Assembly: GCA_022563075.1 (NCBI GenBank)
Contig: JADFOC010000001.1
Coordinates: forward strand, 1 to 23,875
DNA: 23,875 nucleotides
Origin: Pseudomonadota bacterium
Lineage (GTDB): Bacteria > Pseudomonadota > Gammaproteobacteria > Pseudomonadales > Pseudohongiellaceae
Direction: 5' to 3'
The notes beneath the pieces were generated by a model. That model made no database searches. It saw only the letters and a program-made list of their open reading frames with translations, and had not been told where the DNA came from. This document shows, one piece after another, positions 8,403 through 15,797 of this stretch. The translations under genes and the position numbers were made by a program. Position 1 is the first letter of the stretch. Each line of letters begins with the position of its first letter.

Positions 8403-8999
8403 CTAAACTTTTGCTCTATGCATCACATCAAATTTGGCAAATACTTCATCAATCTCTTTGTCGCTTAGCCCACTGTCCAGTAAGATCGACCTGCCGGCTT
8501 CTTCTTCTATAACCTCTTCAACAACTTCTTCCTCCATTACCTCTTCTACAACTTCTTCTTCCATAACCTCTTCTACAACTTCTTTTTCCATAATCTCTTC
8601 TTCAGCTGCTGCTTCTTGTACTATGATCAAACCTTGCATCCAAGGATGAATCATACAGAAATAAGGATATTCACCTTCTTCAAGTTCTTTATCCAATGTC
8701 CAGGATCCCCCTGCTTTTATCAAGTCTGAATTAAACACATCTAGTGTAGCAGCAGATGCAGATCCTGATGTGAATGTATGTGGATTAGAATCAGTATTTG
8801 AGAATATTACCTTTTCACCAACATCAACTGTTGCTTCCATTGGAATATAGCATCCACCTGCATCCTCACATCCTGAAACACCAGAGCCTGCTACTGGTAC
8901 AATTGTGACTTCTGCAAAAGCAACTGGTGTTATTGCACCTATTCCAGCTACGATAGCAAATAATACGAAGAATGAGCAAATTGCTAAAGTCTTCATCAT
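8403..8999 (-). CDS. Plastocyanin-like type I copper protein with acidic repeat tail; C-terminal end possibly chimeric
   Basis: Secreted blue-copper protein like those abundant in ammonia-oxidising archaea, where they are thought to carry electrons between membrane enzymes. It has a signal peptide (residues 1-29, ending PVAFA) and one cupredoxin domain (about 30-127) with His74 in NPHTF and the C-x2-H-x2-M cluster Cys115, His118, Met121 in YFCMIHPWMQG, a complete type I site. A Glu/Val-rich tail of nine-residue repeats follows. The last 32 codons (8498 down to 8403, from AGRSILLDSG to MHRAKV) abruptly switch to GC-richer codons and a non-repetitive sequence resembling the bacterial DNA to the left, so the true archaeal gene may have lost its own end at about 8498. 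Start ATG at 8999 (or 8996) lies about 22 bases below a TATA box, consistent with leaderless transcription. Confidence 0.85.
   Translation of the reverse strand: MMKTLAICSFFVLFAIVAGIGAITPVAFAEVTIVPVAGSGVSGCEDAGGCYIPMEATVDVGEKVIFSNTDSNPHTFTSGSASAATLDVFNSDLIKAGGSWTLDKELEEGEYPYFCMIHPWMQGLIIVQEAAAEEEIMEKEVVEEVMEEEVVEEVMEEEVVEEVIEEEAGRSILLDSGLSDKEIDEVFAKFDVMHRAKV
8499..8601 (-). repeat. 27-base tandem repeat coding the acidic tail of the plastocyanin
   Basis: Three near-identical 27-base units lie at 8521-8547, 8548-8574 and 8575-8601, encoding nine residues each (VVEEVMEEE type). A fourth, partial unit at about 8499-8520 stops matching exactly where base composition changes. Units differ at only a few positions, suggesting recent slippage or homogenisation. 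Confidence 0.75.
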
Positions 9000-9017
9000 A
9001 CAAGTTACTTGAATAGA

Positions 9018-9028
9018 TACTTAAAAAC
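9018..9028 (-). promoter_or_regulatory. TATA box of the plastocyanin gene
   Basis: On the minus strand the sequence reads TTTTTAAG, with its end about 22 bases before the ATG at 8999. This is the spacing expected for an archaeal TATA element of a leaderless or near-leaderless transcript. Confidence 0.5.
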
Positions 9029-9182
9029 CTCTCTGGAACTTTTGAAATGACATAATTTTTTCAAACTTGGATGATAACATTGGAATTGAAGCATTTCTCG
9101 TAATTTGTATTTTAGTATAATAAATTAAAATAACATTTTATATTCCAAAAAAAATTATCATGCATAGAAATTCTGTGCCAGC

Positions 9183-9190
9183 TTTAAATA
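9183..9190 (+). promoter_or_regulatory. TATA box of the WWADG-repeat protein gene
   Basis: TTTAAATA ends 20 bases before the TTG at 9210 and 23 bases before the next TTG at 9213. No Shine-Dalgarno site lies between, so a leaderless start at one of the two TTG codons is the best reading. Confidence 0.5.
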
Positions 9191-9209
9191 TGGAAATAAC
9201 ATAATTTTT

Positions 9210-10928
9210 TTGTTGTACACAAAGTTAGTATTATTCATAATTACTATTGCTATTTTCACAATTCCTGCTATTGTTCCAAATGCATTTGGACATGGACTTG
9301 GAGGGGATCAAGCACCACCTATTTCATTTGGTGACATGGAAGTAACTGTACGTACACAACTAAGTCCATCTGATATTACAGTAGGTGAAATTACTTCTGC
9401 TAACATGCAAATACGTTTCTTTGATACATTAACTGATAAGAATCTTGATCAAGTAACATACGGAGTAGAACTATGGCAAAGTGGTGAACTTTTAGCTAGG
9501 AGCTTTTTTTATGATGAAGATGGACGATTAGATGTTAAAATTAAACCAATATTTGGATGTAATGAAGTTTATCTTCATCAATGTACAACTTATTTTGGTT
9601 CTGAACATGTTAGTGCTCCTGGTGCATTATTTGTACAAGGACCAGCATGTACTGATGACAACTTGGATGTTTGTGGAAGACCAACAATTGCTGGTCCAAT
9701 TTTTGTTAAAGGTGGATTGTACACGATTAAAGTTGATATTGTAGCAGCTACTAGTCCAAGAACTTTACTTTTAGAACCGTTACGTTATGAGACTTTTGTT
9801 AGCGTTGCACAGGAACAAAACTTTTTTATCCCAATTGCAAACGCTGAAGAAATTCCAGTTGTTATAAAAACATACTATGATGATATTGAAAACTTCAAAT
9901 TTGATCAATCAGACAATTCAATTTCATTTGACATGCCATTTGATTGGAGCCCAGAATATGTTGACTTGGTACAAGTAGTACATGAAGAAGTCAAAGTTCC
10001 AAAATCATTTTTACCTTATGCAGAAGGAATACAATTCAAAGGATATGTTAATGGTGTAGAAATTGATCAGAGGGCATTACTTAATGATCCTTATACAAAT
10101 AAAGATATCAACATTATTCATTTTATGATCTCAAAAAGTGAATTACAAAGAATCAACCAAGTATTGGGACCAGATAACTATGACTATAAAGAGATGAACT
10201 TGAAACTAGTTCCACTAAGTGAAGTATCAAAAAGTTCAACTGAATTTTATCTTGTTGTTTCTGCAACAAACGATAACAAAGTTCCAACTACTGTAAAAAT
10301 CTCATGGGATAGAAAATATGGCACTAATCAAGAAATTCCATTCGAGTTTACATTCTTTAATAATAATCGAGAACTCATAAAAGATATTAGATATGCCTAT
10401 TTTGTTTTTGATGAATCTGGTCAAGAATTAGCTACTAATGTTGGAGATGATCCTTTAATTTTGGGAATTCTTTCTAATGAAGGAATTGATGTTCAAAGAA
10501 TTTTTGTTCCTTCTCAAGGCCAAATTAGAATTAATGTTCACGTTTTAGGAACTGGATTAGATTATGATCCAAAATATGCTGGAATTGGTACAGCTATTAT
10601 TGAAATAGGATCAGGCTCATCAGGTACTATCACACTTCCTGTATCTGAGAAAACACAAATTCCTAGTTGGATAAAAAATAATGCAGGCTGGTGGGCAGAC
10701 GGTTCAATTGATGATGATTCATTTGTTCAAGGAATTCAATTTTTGATCAAAGAAGATGTTCTAAAGATTCCTTCAACTACACAAGGTGCTAGTTCTGGTT
10801 CAAATGAAATTCCATCATGGATAAAAAATAATGCAGGCTGGTGGGCAGACGGTTCAATTGATGATGATTCATTTGTTCAAGGAATTCAATTCTTGATCAA
10901 AGAAGGAATTTTGAGGATTCAGTCATAG
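9210..10928 (+). CDS. Secreted thaumarchaeal protein with C-terminal WWADG repeats
   Basis: Exported 572-residue protein of unknown function. The N-terminus has a signal peptide ([22 protein letters not shown]) followed by [10 protein letters not shown]. The next ~180 residues look like beta-rich Ig-like extracellular domains and contain four or more cysteines ([22 protein letters not shown]) that could form disulfides. Another beta-rich region follows. The C-terminus carries two copies of a ~38-residue module beginning [20 protein letters not shown] and continuing [12 protein letters not shown], a module I recognise from many secreted Thaumarchaeota proteins, where its role (surface attachment or assembly) is undefined. 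Start is TTG at 9210 or 9213, chosen from the open frame and the TATA box at 9183-9190; no ATG fits. It is divergent from the plastocyanin gene. Confidence 0.75.
   Translation: MLYTKLVLFIITIAIFTIPAIVPNAFGHGLGGDQAPPISFGDMEVTVRTQLSPSDITVGEITSANMQIRFFDTLTDKNLDQVTYGVELWQSGELLARSFFYDEDGRLDVKIKPIFGCNEVYLHQCTTYFGSEHVSAPGALFVQGPACTDDNLDVCGRPTIAGPIFVKGGLYTIKVDIVAATSPRTLLLEPLRYETFVSVAQEQNFFIPIANAEEIPVVIKTYYDDIENFKFDQSDNSISFDMPFDWSPEYVDLVQVVHEEVKVPKSFLPYAEGIQFKGYVNGVEIDQRALLNDPYTNKDINIIHFMISKSELQRINQVLGPDNYDYKEMNLKLVPLSEVSKSSTEFYLVVSATNDNKVPTTVKISWDRKYGTNQEIPFEFTFFNNNRELIKDIRYAYFVFDESGQELATNVGDDPLILGILSNEGIDVQRIFVPSQGQIRINVHVLGTGLDYDPKYAGIGTAIIEIGSGSSGTITLPVSEKTQIPSWIKNNAGWWADGSIDDDSFVQGIQFLIKEDVLKIPSTTQGASSGSNEIPSWIKNNAGWWADGSIDDDSFVQGIQFLIKEGILRIQS
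10659..10914 (+). repeat. Two tandem copies of the WWADG module, period 150 bases
   Basis: Bases 10668-10741 and 10818-10891 are identical over 74 positions, and the flanking codons of the modules also match closely. Identity at third codon positions implies recent duplication or gene conversion rather than selection on the protein alone. The linker between them is Ser/Gly/Thr-rich. Confidence 0.85.
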
Positions 10929-10929
10929 G

Positions 10930-10938
10930 TTTTTAAAG
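10930..10938 (+). promoter_or_regulatory. TATA box of the 68-residue protein gene
   Basis: TTTTTAAAG ends 24 bases before the ATG at 10962, the same spacing seen at other starts in the archaeal part. It begins two bases after the stop codon of the preceding gene. Confidence 0.5.
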
Positions 10939-10961
10939 AAATTTTGTAGAGTGATAGTGTA

Positions 10962-11168
10962 ATGAAAGACATCAATGATATCATGCCAAAAATTCCAAAC
11001 ATGAGATGGGGAGCTTTGATGAACAAAGCACCAACTAATCACAGAGTGAATGAAATGAATAAAATTTTTCCAAGTAATGGAAAATGGCATACTGTCTTTG
11101 AAGAAAAAGATCAAATCACAATTGATGGAAAGCAAATCCGCAAAAAAAATCCTAACAAGTGGACTTAG
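10962..11168 (+). CDS. Small basic protein of unknown function
   Basis: A 68-residue hydrophilic protein, probably cytoplasmic, with no signal peptide or membrane segment. I do not recognise a family. It has a polar, Asn/Lys-rich composition, a central Trp-containing segment (IPNMRWGALMNKAPTNHRVN) and a C-terminal half ending in KKNPNKWT. Support for it being real comes from a well-placed TATA box, ATG start, archaeal codon use and position between two genes on the same strand with 33- and 45-base gaps. It may be restricted to Thaumarchaeota. Confidence 0.6.
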   Translation: MKDINDIMPKIPNMRWGALMNKAPTNHRVNEMNKIFPSNGKWHTVFEEKDQITIDGKQIRKKNPNKWT

Positions 11169-11213
11169 CTTGAAGAATGTTATTATACGATTTTCATCGA
11201 ATCTAAATATCTG

Positions 11214-11990
11214 ATGTTTCCATTACGTGATGAAAATCCACATCCTCCAGGTTTTAAACCAAAAGTAACTATAGCATTAATAATTGCAAATACAATCGTA
11301 TTTTTTATTCAAGTAGCAATTACTGGACAGTTTTTTGATTTTTCAAACCAAAATGCATTTGTAATGTTTTATGATTGGGGAGCAGTTCCAAATTGTGTAA
11401 CTGGTGCAAATTTTTCTGCAATTGATTTTGGTGCAGGACCTGTTAAAATTTTATGTCCAAGTATTCCATACATCTCTTTGATTAGTTCAACTTTCATGCA
11501 TGGTGGCATTCTTCACTTTGCTGGTAACATGTGGTTCTTGTGGATCTTTGGTGATAACATTGAACAAAAGTTTGGAAAAATAAAGTTTCTTGGAATTTAT
11601 CTAATGTGGGGAGTTACTTCAGGATTAATTCACATCTTTGGTGATCCAAGCAGTGTTATTCCTGCAGTTGGTGCATCTGGCGCAATTTCTGGAGTATTAG
11701 GAGCATATCTCGTAATTTTCCCAAAAGCAAGAATTCAAACTTTCTTGATGATGGGATTCTTTTGGAGAATGATGCACATTCAAGCCAGATGGTTCTTACC
11801 ATTTTGGTTGGTATTTCAGAATTTACTTCCATTTTTCATAGGAGGATTTGGTATTGCAGGTGGAGGAGTTGCATATCTTGCACACATTGGTGGATTTGTG
11901 ATTGGTTTAGCAACTGGTTACATTTACAAAAGAACACACAGATCTGATTTTATGTATGGTACAAGATATGGCTATAGATCAGATTATTGA
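11214..11990 (+). CDS. Rhomboid family intramembrane serine protease
   Basis: Polytopic membrane protease of 258 residues that should cleave transmembrane substrates. The catalytic pair is present: Ser155 in GASGAISG and His224 in AHIGGFVIG. The oxyanion and fold motif HxxxN (His101 to Asn105 in HFAGNMWFLWIFGDNIE) is also intact. About six hydrophobic segments are visible (residues about 18-37, 84-112, 125-142, 150-170, 190-215, 220-238). The insert between the first helix and the HxxxN helix contains two cysteines (Cys61, Cys81) that may face outside. A short basic C-terminal tail ends RYGYRSDY. The start ATG at 11214 has an ATTATACG box 25 bases upstream. The next gene (tautomerase) begins 33 bases later. 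Confidence 0.9.
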   Translation: MFPLRDENPHPPGFKPKVTIALIIANTIVFFIQVAITGQFFDFSNQNAFVMFYDWGAVPNCVTGANFSAIDFGAGPVKILCPSIPYISLISSTFMHGGILHFAGNMWFLWIFGDNIEQKFGKIKFLGIYLMWGVTSGLIHIFGDPSSVIPAVGASGAISGVLGAYLVIFPKARIQTFLMMGFFWRMMHIQARWFLPFWLVFQNLLPFFIGGFGIAGGGVAYLAHIGGFVIGLATGYIYKRTHRSDFMYGTRYGYRSDY

Positions 11991-12023
11991 AAACATAAAT
12001 CGCTGAATCTATTTGGAATTAAC

Positions 12024-12200
12024 ATGCCATTGATTACAATATCAATGTATCCTGGTAGAACACAGGAACAAAAAGATGAATTTGCAAAAGCAATCACAAA
12101 ATCAGCAGTAGAGATTCTCAAAACAAAAGAAAATCATGTAATTGTTGTTTTTGAAGACAATCCTAAAGAAAATTGGTTTTTAGCTGGAAGACAGTTGTGA
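12024..12200 (+). CDS. 4-oxalocrotonate tautomerase-like small enzyme
   Basis: A 58-residue protein of the tautomerase superfamily. After Met removal Pro becomes residue 1, the general base used by the family (start MPLITISMYPGRT). The pattern PxIxxxxxxGRTxEQKxxxxxxIT followed by VIVVFEDNPKENWFLAGRQL fits the beta-alpha-beta fold of the 4-oxalocrotonate tautomerase subunit, including the late helper segment. Length matches the usual 58-62 residues. Such enzymes form hexamers and shift double bonds of enol acids; the natural substrate in an ammonia oxidiser is unknown. It lies 33 bases after the rhomboid gene and may be co-transcribed with it. A hairpin and T-rich tract follow. Confidence 0.8.
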   Translation: MPLITISMYPGRTQEQKDEFAKAITKSAVEILKTKENHVIVVFEDNPKENWFLAGRQL

Positions 12201-12228
12201 ATACTAGTTATCTGTGTTCTAGTATATA

Positions 12229-12280
12229 GTACAAGAAGATCACCTTGTACAATACAAATCTAGATTTTTTATTATTTTAA
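12229..12280 (+). terminator. Hairpin plus T-rich tract after the tautomerase gene
   Basis: GTACAAG (12229-12235) and CTTGTAC (12244-12250) form a 7-base-pair stem with an 8-base loop. TAGATTTTTTATTATTTT follows at about 12261-12278, the kind of T-rich tract that ends archaeal transcripts. Confidence 0.4.
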
Positions 12281-12353
12281 TAAAAAAGATTGGGCCAAAT
12301 TGCCCAATCCTTGGACGACGGTAAACTAGCAGATAACTTTTTAGCATGTGAAT
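12281..12353 (-). ncRNA. Candidate minus-strand small RNA
   Basis: On the minus strand a perfect 8-base-pair stem GATTGGGC/GCCCAATC with a 6-base loop (12309-12288) is followed directly by TTTTTTATT, a terminator-like end. Upstream, the segment 12330-12310 is clearly richer in G and C than the flanks. A TTTTAAATGA box (minus strand, 12385-12376) stands about 24 bases before a plausible start near 12353. Together these suggest a transcript of about 70 bases. The family is not recognised; it could also be only a terminator. Confidence 0.3.
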
Positions 12354-12578
12354 ACCAATAATCATTTTAGAAGTTTCATTTAAAAGAGAATAGTAGGAAT
12401 CATCAGTACGATCTATATACTATTTTTTTCAAACTTAATTCAATTGGAACTGTCACCAAATAACTAATCGTTGCTGGTCTTAAGATCCAATTATCAAGAT
12501 ATTTTTTTACACTTATTTACAATTAATCAAAAATGTAACCCAGTTTATCCTTTTATTGTCATTTGAATAATTAATCAC

Positions 12579-13385
12579 ATGAAAGTTGGAGTTGTTCAAT
12601 TTAAGGCATCAACAAAAAAAGAAGATAATCTTAAAAAAATTATTTCATATATTTCAAAAGCCTCTTCAAAAAATGCAACATTGTGCGCATTTCCAGAATT
12701 TATAATGTTTTACACAAATTCTTCCCAAACTGCAAAACAACTAGCAAACTTGGCTGAAACAATTAAAGGAAATTTTGTCACAACAATTGCAAAAGCTGCA
12801 AAAATAAATCATATTCAAGTTATTGGTTCATTTTATGAAAAAAGTAGAAAGAAAGATCGTGTATATGACACTTCTTTTGTAGTTAACGAGTCAGGTAGAG
12901 TAATCTCCACTTATAGAAAAATTCATCTCTATGATGCGTTAGGATTTAAGGAATCAGATAAAATGGTTTCAGGCTCTAAGATTACAAAACCTGTAAAGAC
13001 ATCTCTTGGAAAAGTTGGTATGATGATCTGTTATGATTTAAGATTTCCAGAGATGGCAAGATCACTTGCTGTTGCAGGTTCTGAAGTTTTAGTTGTACCA
13101 TCTGCTTGGGTAAAAGGTAACATGAAAGAAGAACATTGGATTACAATAAACAAAACACGAGCAATTGAAAACGGATGTTATGTAATTGCACCAGATCAGG
13201 TTGGAAATATTTACTGTGGAAGAAGTTTGGTAGTTGATCCATATGGAAAAATTTTGCTTGATATGAAAAAGAAGCAATGTATAGGTTTTGTTAACATTGA
13301 TCTGAATAAAGTAAAAAAAATAAGAAAAATTTTACCATTACTTAAAAACAGAAGAACAGATATTTATCCTACTTTGAAGGCTTAG
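12579..13385 (+). CDS. Carbon-nitrogen hydrolase (nitrilase superfamily, Nit1/Nit2-like amidase)
   Basis: Cytoplasmic amidase of 268 residues, the normal length of a single-domain nitrilase-superfamily enzyme. The Glu-Lys-Cys catalytic triad is present: Glu40 in FPEF, Lys114 in YRKIHLYD and Cys151 in MMICYDLRFPE. The ICYDLRFPE form of the cysteine motif points to the Nit1/Nit2 branch, whose known members hydrolyse omega-amides such as alpha-ketoglutaramate or deaminated glutathione. The substrate here is inference only. Further conserved segments are VVPSAWVKG, HWITINKTRAIENGCYVIAPDQVG and SLVVDPYGKIL. The gene ends 17 bases inside the convergent zinc-finger gene's 3' end. Codon use is typical of the archaeal part. 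Confidence 0.85.
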   Translation: MKVGVVQFKASTKKEDNLKKIISYISKASSKNATLCAFPEFIMFYTNSSQTAKQLANLAETIKGNFVTTIAKAAKINHIQVIGSFYEKSRKKDRVYDTSFVVNESGRVISTYRKIHLYDALGFKESDKMVSGSKITKPVKTSLGKVGMMICYDLRFPEMARSLAVAGSEVLVVPSAWVKGNMKEEHWITINKTRAIENGCYVIAPDQVGNIYCGRSLVVDPYGKILLDMKKKQCIGFVNIDLNKVKKIRKILPLLKNRRTDIYPTLKA

Positions 13386-13836
13386 ACTTTCTGCTTTCAC
13401 AATAAAAGTTTGAACATTGTTTAGTCCATTTTTGTTTTCGTGAATAGCGAAAAATTATCATCGGCCATTTGCATATATCACAAGGTTTCTTTGTTGCTCT
13501 AAGTTTTGCTTTTTGTAATAATGGTGATGATGCTTTGCATCCACCATAATAATTAGAACAACCCATGAATCGCTTTCTTGTTGCTTGTGATCTAATGACC
13601 ATCAATTCTCCAAGTTTACATTCAGGACATTGTACTAGTCCTTTTTTTGGAGCATTTGTCCCAAGAATCATGTATTTTTTCTCTTTTGCAGACCAAGATA
13701 GAAATCCATTACTATCAAAGTACTGGATAATCTCTTTTTTGAAGATGTTAGTTTGTGACTTTGTAATTTTTATTACATGTCTTATTGTGGTCTTTTTTGT
13801 CTGAAAAATTTGAAGACTTTTTTTCTTTGGTGACAT
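13369..13836 (-). CDS. Topoisomerase-type C4 zinc-finger protein
   Basis: A basic protein of 155 residues with two C-terminal C4 zinc ribbons of the kind found at the end of bacterial topoisomerase I (zf-C4_Topoisom). The first runs from CPECKLGELMVIRS to FMGCSNYYGGC, the second from CDICKWPMIIFRYS to QCSNFYC. The N-terminal ~65 residues are Lys-rich and may form a small DNA-binding domain. No topoisomerase catalytic domain is attached. It probably binds nucleic acid; partner unknown. The frame is open to 13962, but ATG at 13836 (MSPKKKSLQIF) is chosen because the TATA box at 13859-13866 lies 23 bases upstream and the longer form would run into the divergent thiolase gene. It converges with the nitrilase-family gene, overlapping by 17 bases. 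Confidence 0.75.
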   Translation of the reverse strand: MSPKKKSLQIFQTKKTTIRHVIKITKSQTNIFKKEIIQYFDSNGFLSWSAKEKKYMILGTNAPKKGLVQCPECKLGELMVIRSQATRKRFMGCSNYYGGCKASSPLLQKAKLRATKKPCDICKWPMIIFRYSRKQKWTKQCSNFYCESRKSKPSK

Positions 13837-13858
13837 AGTGATGAATTTACTAAAACAA

Positions 13859-13866
13859 TTTTTATA
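13859..13866. promoter_or_regulatory. Shared TATA element of two divergent genes
   Basis: TTTTTATA on the plus strand (TATAAAAA on the minus) stands exactly 23 bases from the ATG of the zinc-finger gene (13836) and exactly 23 bases from the GTG at 13889 of the thiolase gene. This symmetry suggests one box could serve leaderless transcripts in both directions, and it supports both start choices. Confidence 0.45.
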
Positions 13867-13888
13867 GGGATTGGGGTCAGTGACATTA

Positions 13889-15043
<1,155 letters not shown>

Positions 15044-15044
15044 A

Positions 15045-15410
15045 ATGTCTATTGAAGAGCAACTTATTCAACATGCTAAACAAGGCAAACTTCTAACTCA
15101 CAAATGCACTGATTGTGGTTATCTTCATTTATCTACAGCCTATTATTGCCTAAAATGTGGCAGCAAAGGATTTGAGGATGTTATTTTAGACGGTCTAGGC
15201 ACAGTTGCTACTTTTACTATAATCACTATTGCGCCTGCAGGCTTTGAAAAATACACACCATATGCATTTGTCGTACTACAACTGGATGACACACATTTGA
15301 GAATTTCTGGATTTATGCCAGAAATTGCTACTCCTGCAGATCTATCAGTTGGAACAAGAGCTAAAATAACTGGTTTTGATGATCGTGGAATTATCATTGA
15401 AAAGCAGTAA
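15045..15410 (+). CDS. DUF35 / OB-fold zinc-ribbon protein, thiolase partner
   Basis: A 121-residue protein with an N-terminal rubredoxin-like zinc ribbon (CTDCGYLHLSTAYYCLKCGS, two CxxC knuckles) and a C-terminal OB fold (residues about 50-120, GLGTVATFTI to ARITGFDDRGIIIEK-like strands). This is the DUF35 architecture. In methanogens a DUF35 protein bridges acetoacetyl-CoA thiolase and HMG-CoA synthase and channels the CoA intermediate; here only the thiolase is adjacent. The ATG at 15045 follows the thiolase stop by one base, so the two are surely co-transcribed and probably form a complex. A longer frame from 14994 overlaps the thiolase and is not preferred. Confidence 0.85.
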   Translation: MSIEEQLIQHAKQGKLLTHKCTDCGYLHLSTAYYCLKCGSKGFEDVILDGLGTVATFTIITIAPAGFEKYTPYAFVVLQLDDTHLRISGFMPEIATPADLSVGTRAKITGFDDRGIIIEKQ

Positions 15411-15480
15411 ATTAATTTGCTTGAATAATTAAAAAAAATCAAAATCGATTCTTAATAATTTTGTATAGGTGATCATTTTC

Positions 15481-15642
15481 ATGTCGGTAGAAGTTACATG
15501 TGGTAAATGTGGAGAAAAGATCACAAACATGAAGATGTTAAAATCATTAAAAGATGTAATGAATCCTTACAGTGGTAAGTGTCCATCATGTGGACAGAAA
15601 CTTTCTACATCTGAATTTTCACTTGATGTCAAAGAAAATTAA
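15481..15642 (+). CDS. Small zinc-ribbon protein
   Basis: A 53-residue protein not long enough for common ORF cut-offs. Two CxxC pairs (CGKCGEK and CPSCGQK, residues about 7-10 and 34-37) form a likely zinc ribbon around a short basic helix. The rest is polar, ending SLDVKEN. The start ATG at 15481 follows GATCATTTTC. The family is not recognised; small zinc ribbons of this type are common in archaea and may bind nucleic acid or a protein partner. It lies between the thiolase pair and the regulator-like reductase protein, on the same strand. Confidence 0.6.
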   Translation: MSVEVTCGKCGEKITNMKMLKSLKDVMNPYSGKCPSCGQKLSTSEFSLDVKEN

Positions 15643-15663
15643 TCCTAATAGATCTTTATACAT

Positions 15664-15674
15664 GATCATTTTTC
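15664..15674 (+). promoter_or_regulatory. GATCATTTTTC motif upstream of the NrdD-like regulator
   Basis: The 11-base string GATCATTTTTC lies 124 bases before the ATG at 15798 and recurs identically at 17995-18005 upstream of nrdJ. A 10-base version directly precedes the zinc-ribbon gene (15471-15480). It is a candidate shared operator; the pyrimidine-rich half could also be part of a terminator. Confidence 0.3.
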
Positions 15675-15797
15675 TATTTTTTTTAAAATGAGATCTATAA
15701 TATTAGAAATCTTTGTCTTTCAATTACTCATTTGATTAAAAATTGTCAGAATTCATACAGTCATAAGTCTTAATTACCTCATAATTTAGAAAAATAC

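Larger units (their letters stand above)
12201..12578. other. 378-base intergenic region
   Basis: No protein gene is visible on either strand. The region contains a likely terminator after the tautomerase gene (12229-12280), a GC-richer island with a perfect hairpin (12288-12330) that may belong to a minus-strand small RNA, and an AT-rich stretch before the nitrilase-family gene with a possible TATA element around 12548-12556. Confidence 0.5.

Noticed and set aside
8434..8649. Ser/Thr-rich reading frame on the plus strand
   Set aside because: It is the complement of the Glu-rich repeat of the plastocyanin gene.
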